NCBI GenBank assembly: GCA_963786225.1
Contig: CAWAYQ010000001.1
Location: 124,001 to 188,000, forward strand
From: Flaviflagellibacter sp963786225
GTDB taxonomy: Bacteria; Pseudomonadota; Alphaproteobacteria; Rhizobiales; Methylopilaceae
Reading direction: 5' to 3'
Length of the DNA: 64,000 nucleotides
Made by a program: the position numbers and the translations under genes. Shown one piece after another: positions 62,978 through 64,000 of the stretch. The notes beneath the pieces were generated by a model. That model was not told the origin of the DNA. It made no database searches and worked only from the letters and a program-made list of their open reading frames with translations. The stretch's first letter is position 1; each line of letters begins with the position of its first letter.

Positions 62978-63883
62978 ATGCGCCGTTTGCCGCCGCTCGG
63001 GTCCTTGCGGGCGTTCGAGGCCGCCGCTCGCAAGGCAAGCTTCAAACAGGCCGCGGTCGAACTTGGCGTTACGCCGACGGCGATCAGCCACCAGATCCGC
63101 CAACTCGAGGCTGATCTTGGTGTGACGCTGTTCGAGCGACAGACGCGGAAGGTGGCGCTGACGGCAGAGGGCAGGACGCTCTATCCGGTCATGCGGCAGG
63201 TCTTTGACGCGATGGCCGAAGCAGTGGACGCAGTAAAACAGCGGCCAGCTCGGCGGATGGCGACGTTGTCGGCGACCGTGGCGTTCACCGCCAAACTGCT
63301 TGTGCCCCGCGTTGCCAGCTTCCGCGCGCTTCATCCGGGCTGGGACCTGCGGCTTCATGCTTCCGATGATCCGGTCGATCTGGAGGCCGGCGAAGCCGAC
63401 GCTGCGATCCGCTACGGCCATGGAAATTATCCTGGCTTCGCGACGCTGCCGCTGATGAAGGACAGTTTCGCGGTGGTGTGCAGCCCTCGCATCAAGCTAT
63501 GCGAGCCTGAGGATCTCTCGGACGCAACCTTGATCCACTTCGAGTGGCGAACAGCCAGCGCAAAGATCAGCCTGCCGAACTGGCGCTCATGGGCGGAAAA
63601 CGCTGGGCTGAATGGACTGAATTTCGACGCGGGCATTACCTTCAATGACGAGAGCAGCGCGATCCAGGCGGCCATCGCGGCGCAGGGCGTGGCGCTGTTG
63701 AGCCTGCCTCTCGTCGCGACCGAACTCGCATCCGGCGCCCTGATCCAGCCCTTCGGGCCGGTGCTGAAAGGACTGGGCTACGATCTCGTTTATCCCGTCA
63801 GGGCCGGGAACAGCCCGCCCGTCACCGTCCTGCAAAGCTGGGTGATGAAGGAACTCGCTCCTGGCTTGCCTTTGGAAGGTTAA
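62978..63883 (+). CDS. LysR-family transcriptional regulator, GcvA-like
   Basis: This 301-residue regulator has an N-terminal winged helix (LGSLRAFEAAARKASFKQAA to GVTPTAISHQIRQLE) and a periplasmic-binding-protein-like effector domain with the GcvA-type segment DPVDLEAGEADAAIRYG. GGGAGG lies four bases before the ATG at 62978. It is divergent from the SMR-azoR pair (144-bp gap), which it probably regulates. Confidence 0.9.
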   Translation: MRRLPPLGSLRAFEAAARKASFKQAAVELGVTPTAISHQIRQLEADLGVTLFERQTRKVALTAEGRTLYPVMRQVFDAMAEAVDAVKQRPARRMATLSATVAFTAKLLVPRVASFRALHPGWDLRLHASDDPVDLEAGEADAAIRYGHGNYPGFATLPLMKDSFAVVCSPRIKLCEPEDLSDATLIHFEWRTASAKISLPNWRSWAENAGLNGLNFDAGITFNDESSAIQAAIAAQGVALLSLPLVATELASGALIQPFGPVLKGLGYDLVYPVRAGNSPPVTVLQSWVMKELAPGLPLEG

Positions 63884-64000
63884 GAGGGGCGACTCGAGCA
63901 TGTTCGGCGTCCCGGTCGATGCGTTCCACGAATGGTGGCGCGACGGGAACCCGCGCCGCCGGCATGGCTCGTCCTTCCGTCGCCCGGCGGAGAGGCGGCC
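63884..64000. other. right-edge segment without a supported gene
   Basis: A plus-strand frame from 63900 (MFGVPVDAFHEWWRDG) stays open to the window edge, but I do not recognise it and see no ribosome site. Nothing else is supported in these 117 bases. Confidence 0.4.

Overview
The window is a GC-rich alphaproteobacterial chromosome segment, most likely from the order Hyphomicrobiales (Rhizobiales). The evidence is the cvpA-purF-SDR-der neighbourhood and small families typical of that order (DUF1127, DUF2336, DUF3126, the BTLCP cysteine proteinase, zf-CHCC, DUF3008, DUF2934). Atypical GTG and TTG starts and ATGA-type start/stop overlaps are frequent. The genus cannot be named from the sequence alone.

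Layout. 1-24 kb is mostly housekeeping: a PrxQ-type peroxiredoxin, radA, cvpA, purF, an SDR, der, an envelope tetratricopeptide protein and lipoprotein, DUF1127, a receiver/Hpt pair, DUF2336, a transglycosylase-like protein, two flavoenzymes, thrS, yidD, a NifU-like scaffold, folE, hisI, a CBS protein, a rhomboid, a PilZ protein, BTLCP, PAP2, cysE and a hydrolase. 24-34.8 kb mixes core genes (zf-CHCC, FAD monooxygenase, RhlE-like helicase, PAS protein, tRNA-Leu, CinA-like) with accessory ones (a Fic protein with its own operator array, then a membrane protein). 35.2-41.5 kb is a catabolic or uptake module: a binding protein, fused permease and ATPase, an isocitrate/isopropylmalate-type dehydrogenase and a divergent GntR-type regulator, bracketed by a 44-bp direct repeat. 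42.4-46.5 kb holds one large, visibly AT-richer gene for a NACHT-like NTPase with a C-terminal PD-(D/E)XK-like nuclease, the best candidate for an undescribed defence system here. 46.5-53.5 kb has a diguanylate cyclase, a metallophosphoesterase, a TetR-like protein, a nucleotidyltransferase-like protein and a cystine-type ABC importer. 54-58.5 kb is a TetR-HlyD-ABC-2 efflux operon flanked by inverted copies of an intergenic repeat. 58.6-64 kb has a Bcr/CflA-type MFS pump, a DUF4139 protein, and an SMR pump plus azoreductase opposite a LysR regulator.

Three otherwise normal genes (radA, the ABC-2 permease and the DUF4139 gene) are each broken by one extra base that doubles a single nucleotide. 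The shared form of the lesions makes base-calling or assembly error the leading explanation. Intergenic GC-rich palindromic repeats are abundant and fall into several families.
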